Positions 40,126 through 46,545 of a stretch of 46,545 bases of DNA are shown piece by piece. Within the stretch, counting starts at the first letter, position 1, and every line of letters begins with the position of its first letter. The notes under the pieces are model-generated. The model saw nothing but the letters and a program-made list of their open reading frames with translations, ran no database searches and was not told where the DNA came from. This DNA comes from Acidobacteriota bacterium. Lineage in GTDB: Bacteria > Acidobacteriota > Vicinamibacteria > Vicinamibacterales > UBA2999. A program made the position numbers and the translations under genes. The stretch spans positions 1 through 46,545 of the forward strand of contig JAEUQR010000040.1 in the NCBI GenBank assembly GCA_016789705.1, in the 5' to 3' direction.

Positions 40126-40184
40126 GCCGTCGGCCTCGCGCTGCGTCAGGCCGTCGGCCTCGCGTCGCGTCAGGCCGTCGGCGT
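40113..40184. repeat. Three copies of a 24-bp tandem repeat between convergent genes
   Basis: Copies start at 40113, 40137 and 40161 and differ at only a few positions. Each contains AGGCC-GTC-GGC-type inverted arms (perfect 5-base stems in the first two). The repeat contains the plus-strand SDR stop (40123-40125) and reaches the minus-strand TetR-type gene stop (40170-40172). It may act as a weak hairpin cluster ending both transcripts, or be a simple slippage duplication. Confidence 0.8.
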
Positions 40185-40811
40185 CGCGTCGCCCGGCACC
40201 GGCTTCAGCATGCCGCGCCGCATGATGCCGGAGATGAGGGCGATGGCGTCCGGCGTGGGCCGGCCCATCTGCCGTTCGACGCCGAAGATCGACTCGACCG
40301 AGAAGTAGTAGATGAAGGCGCGCGTGGCGAAGAGCAGCGCCGGGGCGAACGGAACGTCGTCGCGGAAGCGCGTGTCGAGGCCGAGGCTGGCACGATGCGT
40401 CTCGGCGAACGCCTCGAAGCGCGTGGCGAGGTCGGCGTAGAAGCGCTGGATGTGACGGCCGTCGAACTCCACCGCGTCCACGTAGTAGAGGGAGAGATAC
40501 GGGCGCCATCGCGTCAGCACCTGCTGCGCGGCGTCGGCGAGGGCGGCGAAGTCGTCGAGGAAGTCGCCGCGTTCGAGCACGACGTTGATGGGGAAGTCGG
40601 GCCGCTTCGTAATCGCCTGGAACTGCTCGAGCAGCGCCTGGAAGATCGCCTCCTTGTCCTGGAAGTGGTGGTAGACCGAGCCGGTCGACACCCCGGCTTT
40701 GCCGGCGATGTCACGCATGCTCGTGGCGCCGTAGCCGCGATGCGAGAACAACTCGAGGGCGGCGTCGAGGATGGCGGTGCGGCTGCGCTCGGAACGTTCG
40801 ACCTGAAGCAT
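40170..40811 (-). CDS. TetR/AcrR family transcriptional regulator
   Basis: The 213-residue protein has the N-terminal three-helix DNA-binding domain, RTAILDAALELFSHRGYGAT then SMRDIAGKAGVSTGSVYHHF (about residues 31-50). A variable helical ligand domain follows, with no recognisable ligand signature. It would bind an operator as a dimer, usually to repress a neighbour. It follows rdgB by 18 bases on the same strand and likely shares the amiC-to-rdgB transcript. The convergent SDR is a possible target. Its last codons lie next to the 24-base tandem repeat. Target and ligand are unknown. Confidence 0.9.
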   Translation of the reverse strand: MLQVERSERSRTAILDAALELFSHRGYGATSMRDIAGKAGVSTGSVYHHFQDKEAIFQALLEQFQAITKRPDFPINVVLERGDFLDDFAALADAAQQVLTRWRPYLSLYYVDAVEFDGRHIQRFYADLATRFEAFAETHRASLGLDTRFRDDVPFAPALLFATRAFIYYFSVESIFGVERQMGRPTPDAIALISGIMRRGMLKPVPGDATPTA

Positions 40812-40829
40812 GGGGGCTGTCTGTTGAGG

Positions 40830-41423
40830 TTACTTCAGGTCCCGCACCCAGTGGAGGAGGGCGGCAACGGCCTGCGCGCGGTGGCTCACGGTGGCTTTGA
40901 CGTCGCCCGCCTCGGCCAGGGTGCAGCCCAGGGCGGGGCTGAAGAAGATGGGGTCGTAGCCGAAGCCGCCATCGCCCGCCGGGGCGTAGGCGATGCGCCC
41001 CTCGACGACCCCGCGCGTCTCGAACAGCAACGCGCCGTCCTTCGCCACGGCCAGCGCGCAGACGAAGCGGGCGGTGCGCCCGGCCTCCGGCACGTCGCGC
41101 AGGCGTCGCAGGATCTCGTCGAAGCGCGCCGCGTAGGTGGCATCCGGGCCGAGAAACCGGGCCGACTGCACGCCGGGCGCGCCGCCGAGGGCGTCCACTT
41201 CGAGGCCGGAGTCCTCCGACACCACGTACTCACCCGGGTGCCGGGACGCGTAGTGCAGAGCTTTGATCCGCGCGTTGCCTTCGAAGGTGGCGGCCGTTTC
41301 CTCCGGCTCGGCGGCCGCGGGAACGTGGGCGAGCGTCTCGACCTGCACCGGCACGCTGTCCAGCAGGCCGCGCACCTCGCGGACCTTGTGGGGATTGGTC
41401 GTCGCGAAGCGCAGCACGCGCAT
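40830..41423 (-). CDS. rdgB: XTP/dITP pyrophosphatase (Ham1 family)
   Basis: The 197-residue protein has the Ham1 signatures in order: FATTNPHKVREV at the start, SEDSGLEVDALGGAPGVQSA near residue 69, GFGYDPIFF near residue 152 and SHRAQAVAALL at the end. It hydrolyses deaminated purine nucleoside triphosphates (XTP, ITP, dITP), keeping them out of DNA and RNA. It follows rph by a 1-base TGATG overlap, an arrangement also known in Bacillus and other bacteria. Length is normal for the family, and no motif is missing. Confidence 0.95.
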   Translation of the reverse strand: MRVLRFATTNPHKVREVRGLLDSVPVQVETLAHVPAAAEPEETAATFEGNARIKALHYASRHPGEYVVSEDSGLEVDALGGAPGVQSARFLGPDATYAARFDEILRRLRDVPEAGRTARFVCALAVAKDGALLFETRGVVEGRIAYAPAGDGGFGYDPIFFSPALGCTLAEAGDVKATVSHRAQAVAALLHWVRDLK

Positions 41424-42154
41424 CAGCGTCCCATGATCGGCCCGCAGATCTCGCGCTGGGCGGTGATCAGGCGGTCGATGCCGCTCGAGGCGAGGTCGAG
41501 CAGACCGCTCAGCGCCGCCTGATCGAACGGCTCACTTTCCGCCGTGCCCTGGATCTCCACGAAGCGCCCGTCGCCGGTCTTGACGATGTTCATGTCGACT
41601 TCGGCCTTCGAGTCCTCCTCGTAGGCCAGATCCAGCAGCGGCATGCCGGCGACGATGCCGACGCTCGTGGCGGCGACGTAGTCGTTCACCGGGATCGTCG
41701 TGAGACCGCCCGTCTCCCGCAGCTTCCCGAAGGCGAGCACCATCGCGACGAAGGCGCCGGTGATCGCGGCCGTCCGGGTACCGCCGTCGGCCTGGATGAC
41801 GTCGCAGTCGAGCCACAGCGTCCGTTCCCCGAGCCGTTCGAGGCGCACGACCGAACGCATCGAGCGGCCGATGAGGCGCTGGATCTCCATCGTGCGCCCG
41901 CCGACCTTGCCCTGCGACGCCTCGCGGGTCGTGCGGGTGTTGGTGGCGCGGGGCAGCATGCCGTACTCCGCCGTCACCCAGCCCTTGCCGCTGCCGCGCA
42001 GGAACGGCGGCACGCGGTCTTCGACCGACGCCGCGCAGATCACTTTCGTGTGGCCCACCTCGATGAGCACCGAGCCTTCGGCGTGGGCGAGATAGCCGGG
42101 CGTGAGCGTGATGGGACGCAGGTCCCCGGGAGCGCGATCGAATTGTCTGGTCAT
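41423..42154 (-). CDS. rph: Ribonuclease PH
   Basis: The 243-residue protein matches RNase PH throughout: [20 protein letters not shown] near the start, [38 protein letters not shown], then [20 protein letters not shown] and [18 protein letters not shown]. It is a phosphate-dependent 3'-to-5' exoribonuclease that trims tRNA 3' ends and acts as a hexamer. The unaltered catalytic block suggests a working enzyme. ATG 42154 overlaps the stop of the GerMN gene as ATGA. Confidence 0.97.
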   Translation of the reverse strand: MTRQFDRAPGDLRPITLTPGYLAHAEGSVLIEVGHTKVICAASVEDRVPPFLRGSGKGWVTAEYGMLPRATNTRTTREASQGKVGGRTMEIQRLIGRSMRSVVRLERLGERTLWLDCDVIQADGGTRTAAITGAFVAMVLAFGKLRETGGLTTIPVNDYVAATSVGIVAGMPLLDLAYEEDSKAEVDMNIVKTGDGRFVEIQGTAESEPFDQAALSGLLDLASSGIDRLITAQREICGPIMGR

Positions 42155-42738
42155 GGGACGCGGATGAGCCCTTCATTCTTTCGCAAGGGCTCACGCAAGT
42201 CCACATGTCCGGTGAGTGTCTCGACCTCGCGGCCATCGATCAGGATCTGCACGCGCGTCACGGGCGTGAGGTTCGTCGTGAGGACCGAGACGATGGCGTA
42301 AGTGGCCATGAGCTCGTTGTGCGAGCCGCCCGGCAGCGCCGAGACGAAGGTGCCGTCGAGATCGACGTAGGCATCGTCGCGGCCGGTCAGGAACACGCCG
42401 CGCACCGCCACGCCTTCCGGCACGGCGCGGATGAGCGCGTCGGGCGGGGTGGCGGCCAGCTGCGCTTCGACGAGCGCGCGCGCCTGCGCGGCCGGAGAAT
42501 CCCGCAGCGGCACGTCAACCGCGCGAGGCTCGAGCAGCGTGCCGTCCTCCGAGACGAAGTACAGGATGGCGGAAATGTGCGGGCCGACCGCCGCCGGCGT
42601 CTCGGCGGCCGGCGCGGCCGGCTCGGCATCCGGCGTCGGCGCCGACAGCCGCCGCTCGAGGAACGAGAACATCAGCCAGCCGAGGCCGACGACGAGGGCG
42701 CAGGTGGCCACGAGCGTGGCAACGCGGCGCGGCGTCAT
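42151..42738 (-). CDS. GerMN-domain membrane-anchored protein
   Basis: The 195-residue protein has one N-terminal membrane helix ([19 protein letters not shown]), a Pro/Ala-rich spacer, and a GerMN domain. The domain runs from [15 protein letters not shown] through [16 protein letters not shown] to the end, [19 protein letters not shown]. GerMN domains occur in spore-germination and lipoprotein contexts and in many non-sporulating bacteria; the molecular role is unclear. The protein would face the periplasm. It is coupled to amiC upstream and rph downstream by ATGA overlaps, which suggests a cell-wall-linked role with the amidase. Confidence 0.85.
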   Translation of the reverse strand: MTPRRVATLVATCALVVGLGWLMFSFLERRLSAPTPDAEPAAPAAETPAAVGPHISAILYFVSEDGTLLEPRAVDVPLRDSPAAQARALVEAQLAATPPDALIRAVPEGVAVRGVFLTGRDDAYVDLDGTFVSALPGGSHNELMATYAIVSVLTTNLTPVTRVQILIDGREVETLTGHVDLREPLRKNEGLIRVP

Positions 42739-44261
42739 TGGGCCGGCTTCTCGAGGCGGCCGCGGAAGGCGCTGATGGCCTCGAACACGGCGAGGGCCAC
42801 CTTGTCCTGGTGGGCGGCGCTCGTGAGCGTCTTCTCTTCCTCCGGATGCGAGAGGTAGCCGACTTCGACGAGCACGGCTGGCATGTTCGCGCCCACCAGC
42901 ACGCGGAACGGCGCCTGCTGCACCGGCCGCGGGCTCATCTCGACCTTGCCGCGGAGCGCCGACTCGACGAGCGCCGCAAACGTTGCCGACTGTTCGAGGT
43001 GGCGCAGCTGCGCCGTCTCCCACAGGATGAGCTCGATGGCGCGCGTGCCACCGCCGAGTTGCGGCAGCGCGTCGGGTTGCTGAATCGCCCGGCGCGATTC
43101 GAGGCTGGCGCGGTCCACGCTCAGGTAATAGACCTCGGCACCCTTGACCGTGGGCCGCACGGCCGCATTGGCGTGGATGCTGACGAAGAGATCGGCGCGG
43201 TTGTTGTTGGCGATGGCGGCGCGTTCGTCCTGGTCGAGCGTGCGGTCGTCCTCGCGCGTGAGGATGACGCGCAGGCCGAGCCGCCCTTCGAGCAGGGTCT
43301 TCAGGCGCCGGCTGACTTGCAGCGTGACCGTCTTTTCGAGGGTGCCGCCCGGGCCTTCGGTGCCGTTGGCCTCGCCGCCGTGGCCGGGGTCGATGACGAC
43401 CGTGCGGACGCCGCCGGGCGGCGGCAGTGACGGCGCCGGGCCGGGATCGGCACCCGCCGCCGGCGGCGGCGGCGGCGCCGGTGCGGCAGGCGCGCCGGGT
43501 GTGAGCGTGTCGGCGCCGGCGGCCACGAGGTCGATGACGAGCCGCGTCGTGCCGGCGTCGATCGGCTGCACGGACGCGCGATGCGACTGGAAGCGCGGGC
43601 CGGTCGCGAGCACGAGGCTCGCGCCCTCGCCCGGCCGGATGCTCTGCAGGAGCGGATTGGCCGGCACGGTGGGCACGGCGGCATCCACGGCATCGGCCGC
43701 GAAGGTGACGACGAGCTCGCTGCCCGCGCGGGTCACCGTGGGTTCGGCGGCCGGCGCAATGTCGAACGTGATCTGCGCGGCGCTTGCCGCGAACTCGCCG
43801 CGCACGACGACGCGCGGCACGCGCAGGTCGCCGATGACGAAGAGGCGGCCGGCGCGGCGGAAGTCCACGCGGCGCTCGAGCAGCACGCCGACGACACGCG
43901 TCACGAACTCGGGCGTGACCACGAGCCGGCCGTCCTGGCGGAGCGGCGGCGCGGCGAGCGAGACCAGCCGGCCCTGCGCCGAGACCACGTTGCGCTCCGG
44001 GGTGAGTACGGCCGTGCGGCCGCCGGCGGCCACCGTGGTCGTGCCGGTCACGCGGTCGTCACGCAGCGTCAGGCCGAGCGCCGCTGCCACGTCGTCGAGT
44101 GACAGGTAGTCGCCGCCGTTCACCGTCGTGACGGTGAGACTGCGGCGGCCCTGTGGACTCACGATCGTGATCGGCGCGGGCGATGGCCCCTGCGCGACGG
44201 GGACGCTGCTCGCGACGGCGAGTGTCAGAGCGACACACAGAAGAACGGCCAGACGACGCAC
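42735..44261 (-). CDS. amiC: N-acetylmuramoyl-L-alanine amidase with AMIN-like domain
   Basis: The 508-residue protein starts with a signal peptide (RRLAVLLCVALTLAVASSV). Next come a copper-amine-oxidase-N-like region (YLSLDDVAAALGLTLRDD), an AMIN-like beta domain around VVVRGEFAASAAQITFDIA, and a Pro-rich linker (PAPPPPPAAGADPGPAPS). The Amidase_3 domain is last. Zinc-site residues are visible in VVIDPGHGGEANG, GTLEKTVTL and VSIHANAAV, with the catalytic Glu in VLVEVGYLSHPEEE. It cleaves the amide bond between MurNAc and the stem peptide, typically at division. GTG at 44261 is chosen because TAGAAT at 44270-44275 would place the transcription start at or near it. Symbol is by similarity. Confidence 0.9.
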   Translation of the reverse strand: MRRLAVLLCVALTLAVASSVPVAQGPSPAPITIVSPQGRRSLTVTTVNGGDYLSLDDVAAALGLTLRDDRVTGTTTVAAGGRTAVLTPERNVVSAQGRLVSLAAPPLRQDGRLVVTPEFVTRVVGVLLERRVDFRRAGRLFVIGDLRVPRVVVRGEFAASAAQITFDIAPAAEPTVTRAGSELVVTFAADAVDAAVPTVPANPLLQSIRPGEGASLVLATGPRFQSHRASVQPIDAGTTRLVIDLVAAGADTLTPGAPAAPAPPPPPAAGADPGPAPSLPPPGGVRTVVIDPGHGGEANGTEGPGGTLEKTVTLQVSRRLKTLLEGRLGLRVILTREDDRTLDQDERAAIANNNRADLFVSIHANAAVRPTVKGAEVYYLSVDRASLESRRAIQQPDALPQLGGGTRAIELILWETAQLRHLEQSATFAALVESALRGKVEMSPRPVQQAPFRVLVGANMPAVLVEVGYLSHPEEEKTLTSAAHQDKVALAVFEAISAFRGRLEKPAQ

Positions 44262-44355
44262 GACGAGCCATTCTAGCGTGGGGCGGCGGGCCTCGCGGCA
44301 CCGGCCGGCGCCGGACACGGCCGGCGCGGTATGATCGGCCGGGCTTTGACGGAGG
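44262..44355. promoter_or_regulatory. Divergent promoter region between amiC and the secreted HpcH-like gene
   Basis: On the minus strand TAGAAT (44275-44270) lies eight bases before the amiC GTG, suggesting a leaderless or nearly leaderless transcript. On the plus strand TATGAT (44330-44335) is followed by GGAGG at 44351-44355, nine bases before ATG 44365. No clear -35 boxes are visible; the area between is GC-rich with CCGGCGCC-type repeats. Confidence 0.45.
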
Positions 44356-44364
44356 CACGAGACG

Positions 44365-45195
44365 ATGAGCAAGCGGCAAGTGATGGCGGCGGTGCTGGTG
44401 CTGGCGGGGCTGGCGGGTCCGGAGGCGGCTCTGGCGCAGACGGCGCGTCCGGCGACGTTCGACCTGTGGGCGGCCGGGAAGACCGCCTTCGGTGTGTTCG
44501 TGCCCGACGAGAACCCGGCGCCGCGCGGCCCGAACCGCGGCCCGGCGGTCTACACGGTGGCCGGCGGCCAGGCGCTGGCGAAGAACCCGCTCATCGACTT
44601 CGTGTTCCTGAATCTCGAGGGCCGCTACGACCGCAACGCCGTCATGGCGATCAGCGAAGGCCTCGGCAAGAAGGGCACCCCGGGCCGCAAGATGTTGCTC
44701 GTCCGTATCCCGTCACTCGCCGACGCCGGCCCGGCCGAGACGCTCGTGCGCATCAAGGAGATCCTGGCGATGGGCGCCGATGGCATCACGCTGCCGCACA
44801 TCGAGAACCTCGACCAGGGGCGGCAGGCCATCAGCCTGTTTGCCGACGCCCGCGCCAACGTGTGGTCGGCCGCCAACCCCACGGGCAACGTGGTCGCGAT
44901 GCTGATGCTCGAGGACCCGCTGGCCGCGGCCGCGGCGAAGGACATCGCCGACATCGGCGGCTACAGCGTGCTCGCCTGCGGCATCGGCAGCCTGACGGGG
45001 GCGCTCAAGGGCGACCGCGTCGCGGCGGAAAAGCTGAACCAGCAGATCATGGTGGAGACGAAGCGCACCAGGCTCGTCAACATGATCACGGCCAACGACA
45101 AGGACGTCGCGCAGCGCGTCACGGAAGGTTTCCTCGGGTTATTGGTGCCGAACGACGAGGTCATCAAGGCCGGTCGAGCGGCGGCAGGACGGTAA
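44365..45195 (+). CDS. Secreted HpcH/HpaI aldolase-like protein with altered active site
   Basis: The 276-residue protein has a signal peptide (VMAAVLVLAGLAGPEAALAQ) and then an HpcH/HpaI-type TIM barrel. DFVFLNLEGRYDRN fits the active-site strand, KMLLVRIPS the conserved Arg, ADGITLPHIENLDQGRQ the middle strand, AMLMLEDPLAA the metal-binding Glu and LACGIGSLTGALKG the last metal site. In known aldolases the first motif carries a catalytic His and the last an Asp metal ligand; here they read Gly and Ser. Family members are normally cytoplasmic class II aldolases, so export plus these losses point to a binding or otherwise changed role. Good Shine-Dalgarno GGAGG and -10 support the start. Confidence 0.75.
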   Translation: MSKRQVMAAVLVLAGLAGPEAALAQTARPATFDLWAAGKTAFGVFVPDENPAPRGPNRGPAVYTVAGGQALAKNPLIDFVFLNLEGRYDRNAVMAISEGLGKKGTPGRKMLLVRIPSLADAGPAETLVRIKEILAMGADGITLPHIENLDQGRQAISLFADARANVWSAANPTGNVVAMLMLEDPLAAAAAKDIADIGGYSVLACGIGSLTGALKGDRVAAEKLNQQIMVETKRTRLVNMITANDKDVAQRVTEGFLGLLVPNDEVIKAGRAAAGR

Positions 45196-45338
45196 GACGC
45201 CCTGCTTCCGGGCCGTCGCCAGATACTTCACTATTGGCTCATCCATAGGCGTAGCATGCCCGATGGTCCCGCGACTGGGGCCGTCGTTCATTCGTTCATC
45301 CTGAGAGGCTGGCTTCCCGGCTTCTCCAGGAGGACAGC

Positions 45339-46106
45339 ATGCAACGCGTCGCACTCGCCACTCTTCTCGTCGGACTCACCGCGCTCCAGGTCGCCGGACG
45401 GGCTCAGACCGGAGTTGCCGACGGTGCCTGGTACACCGCCACGACCTACTCCGTGAAGCCGGGCATGATGCCGGAGTTCCGGCAGTTGATCATCAAGGAA
45501 CTGAACCCGGCCACGAAGAAGGGTGGACTCGCTGCCAGCCAGGTCTGGCGCTTCTCGACCGGCAACACCAATCGCGTGTTGCGCATCGTGCTGCACAACA
45601 GCCTGGCCGACCGGGATGGCCAGAGTGCCGCGCAGAAGGGCATGGGCGCGGGCTTTGCCGCCTACCAGAAGAAACTCGCCGCCCTGATTGACTCGTCCAA
45701 CACCTACATCGGGCAACAGCGCCTCGACATGGGCTGGAACCCGGCCGGCAGCCCGGCGCCGAAGCTCGCTGAGCGCTACACGGTGCGCATCGCCCCAGGG
45801 CGCAACGCCGAGTACCTGAAGTACGTCCAGGCGTTCCTCGAGGCTGCGAAGAAGTCCGGTCATCGCCGCACGGCCGGTCAGGTCGTCTTCGGCGGCCCGG
45901 CCGGGACGTTCGTGTCGAACACCTTCTACGACAGCTGGGCGGACCTGGCGAAGGGGCGGCCGCCCAACCGGGTCATGTCGCCGGCCGAGCTTGCCGCCTT
46001 CAACGCGCTGAACCCGCCCGGATTGATCACGGTCGTCAGCCGCGACATCACCATCTACGACGCGGAGATGAGTGTGGTGGCCGACGCGACCACCTCGTCG
46101 AAGTAG
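45339..46106 (+). CDS. Secreted protein with two ferredoxin-like alpha/beta modules, function unknown
   Basis: The 255-residue protein has a signal peptide (VALATLLVGLTALQVAGRAQ) and two similar halves. The first begins YTATTYSVKPGMMPEFRQLI and the second AERYTVRIAPGRNAEYLKYV. Each has a beta-strand followed by a Gly-x-x-x-Glu/Phe helix, as in dimeric alpha-beta barrel or NIPSNAP-type domains. Such modules often bind small molecules or haem; no haem-ligand pattern is evident. AGGAGG at 45328-45333 supports ATG 45339. A 143-base gap before it may carry its own promoter. It could work with the secreted aldolase-like protein upstream, but nothing in the sequence proves this. Confidence 0.7.
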   Translation: MQRVALATLLVGLTALQVAGRAQTGVADGAWYTATTYSVKPGMMPEFRQLIIKELNPATKKGGLAASQVWRFSTGNTNRVLRIVLHNSLADRDGQSAAQKGMGAGFAAYQKKLAALIDSSNTYIGQQRLDMGWNPAGSPAPKLAERYTVRIAPGRNAEYLKYVQAFLEAAKKSGHRRTAGQVVFGGPAGTFVSNTFYDSWADLAKGRPPNRVMSPAELAAFNALNPPGLITVVSRDITIYDAEMSVVADATTSSK

Positions 46107-46143
46107 GGCGCCAGCCCTCCCGGGGCTGCGCGATGGTTCCGTG

Positions 46144-46179
46144 CCGGCGCCTCGGTCTGCGACCGTGGCGCCGGTTCTT
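46144..46179. terminator. Strong bidirectional terminator-like hairpin
   Basis: CCGGCGCC (46144-46151) pairs with GGCGCCGG (46167-46174), and inside it CGGTC pairs with GACCG around a TGC loop, leaving one T-T mismatch. TTCTT follows. It lies 37 bases after the stop of the plus-strand gene and before the minus-strand gene ending at 46331, so it may end both transcripts. The T-run is short. Nothing else is seen between 46180 and 46330. Confidence 0.7.
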
Positions 46180-46330
46180 CGAATACTCCCGGAAACATGG
46201 CCCTCGCCCCCGGCACAACAGGCGCTGACGCTCAATGCGCCGAGAACCTGCGATCGTTCGGCTATTCCTGCAGCGGGTGTTCGGGCGGCGCGGACGCGGG
46301 TGGCGAGGCCGACGTCGGAGCTGCCTGGTC

Positions 46331-46545
46331 TTACTTGCGCACGAACTTCTGCACGCGCCGCCCCGTGCCCACTTCGGCCGTGTAGAGATCGCCGCGTGAG
46401 TCCACCGCGAGCGCATGCAGGAAGATGAACTGCCCGGCGTAGCGGCCGATGCGACCGAAGGCGCCGACCTCGGTGAGGGTGGCGCGGTCGTAGATGCGGA
46501 CCTTGCCGCTGCCGGCATCCGCCAGGTACAGGAAACGCTGACCCG
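46331..46545 (-). CDS. NHL/six-bladed beta-propeller protein, C-terminal end (cut by window edge)
   Basis: The last 70 residues of a minus-strand gene are present; the start lies beyond the window. The peptide reads FLYLADAGSGKVRIYDR, then HALAVDSRGDLYTAEV and ends RRVQKFVRK. The repeated alternation of Asp-x-x-Gly-x-(I/L)-Y matches NHL or SMP-30-type propeller blades. Such proteins are often exported and bind or hydrolyse ligands, but nothing more can be said from this fragment. TAA stop at 46331-46333. Confidence 0.8.
   Translation of the reverse strand, partial: GQRFLYLADAGSGKVRIYDRATLTEVGAFGRIGRYAGQFIFLHALAVDSRGDLYTAEVGTGRRVQKFVRK

Noticed and set aside
44365..45195. An active class II aldolase
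   Set aside because: The catalytic His and one metal-ligand Asp appear replaced by Gly and Ser, and the protein carries an export signal.
1..46545. CRISPR array, insertion sequence or integrase
   Set aside because: No regularly spaced repeats with unique spacers, no transposase or integrase motifs, and no terminal inverted repeats around a gene were seen. The only tandem repeat found has contiguous 24-base units.

Overview
The window is GC-rich chromosomal DNA (roughly 70% by eye), densely packed with genes that mostly overlap by 1-4 bases. The organism looks like a diderm soil-type bacterium. It has an outer-membrane polysaccharide exporter and beta-barrel, Tat-signal proteins, a Wzc-type tyrosine kinase, and a GMC oxidoreductase paired with a gluconate-2-dehydrogenase subunit-3 protein. 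The best guess is an Acidobacteriota member of the Vicinamibacteria type. That guess rests on gene style only, because no rRNA is present.

Layout. (a) 1-2870, minus strand: a truncated GMC oxidoreductase, its small Tat-exported partner, and a membrane-anchored protein that reads as four tandem Anabaena-sensory-rhodopsin-transducer-like modules. (b) 2949-10339, plus strand: a sugar and lipid-linked glycan block with an FAD oxidoreductase, a GT-C membrane glycosyltransferase, a WbpD-like N-acetyltransferase, a WecB/WbpI-like 2-epimerase, a GT2, and a Tat-exported degenerate deacetylase-like protein. (c) 10324-13593: D-glycero-D-manno-heptose activation genes (hddA, hddC, gmhA) around a divergent promoter that also serves the initiating phosphoglycosyltransferase. 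(d) 13590-36749: galE, many GT2 and GT4 glycosyltransferases, two O-antigen polymerase/ligase-like membrane proteins, a Wzc-type kinase, a short Wza-like exporter, a beta-barrel porin and a Wzx flippase. This is a complete Wzx/Wzy-type exopolysaccharide machine. (e) 36746-38401: a radical SAM protein with a cobalamin-binding-like N-terminus, coupled to the last GT2. (f) 38402-39130: a gene-poor stretch with tRNA-Pro(TGG) and a duplicated copy of its 3' end. (g) 39130-44261: an extended SDR converging on a minus-strand chain amiC - gerM-like - rph - rdgB - tetR. (h) 44365-46545: two secreted proteins (a catalytically degenerate HpcH/HpaI-like protein and a tandem alpha/beta-barrel-type protein), a strong terminator hairpin, and the C-terminus of a beta-propeller protein.

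How it works together. The phosphoglycosyltransferase would load the first sugar-phosphate onto undecaprenyl phosphate. The GT2 and GT4 enzymes would extend the repeat unit using heptose, epimerised and N-acetylated sugars. Wzx would flip it, Wzy would polymerise it, Wzc would set length, and the short exporter with the beta-barrel would carry it across the outer membrane. The substrate set is inferred; no sugar structure can be read from the sequence. I found no insertion sequence, CRISPR array or toxin-antitoxin pair.
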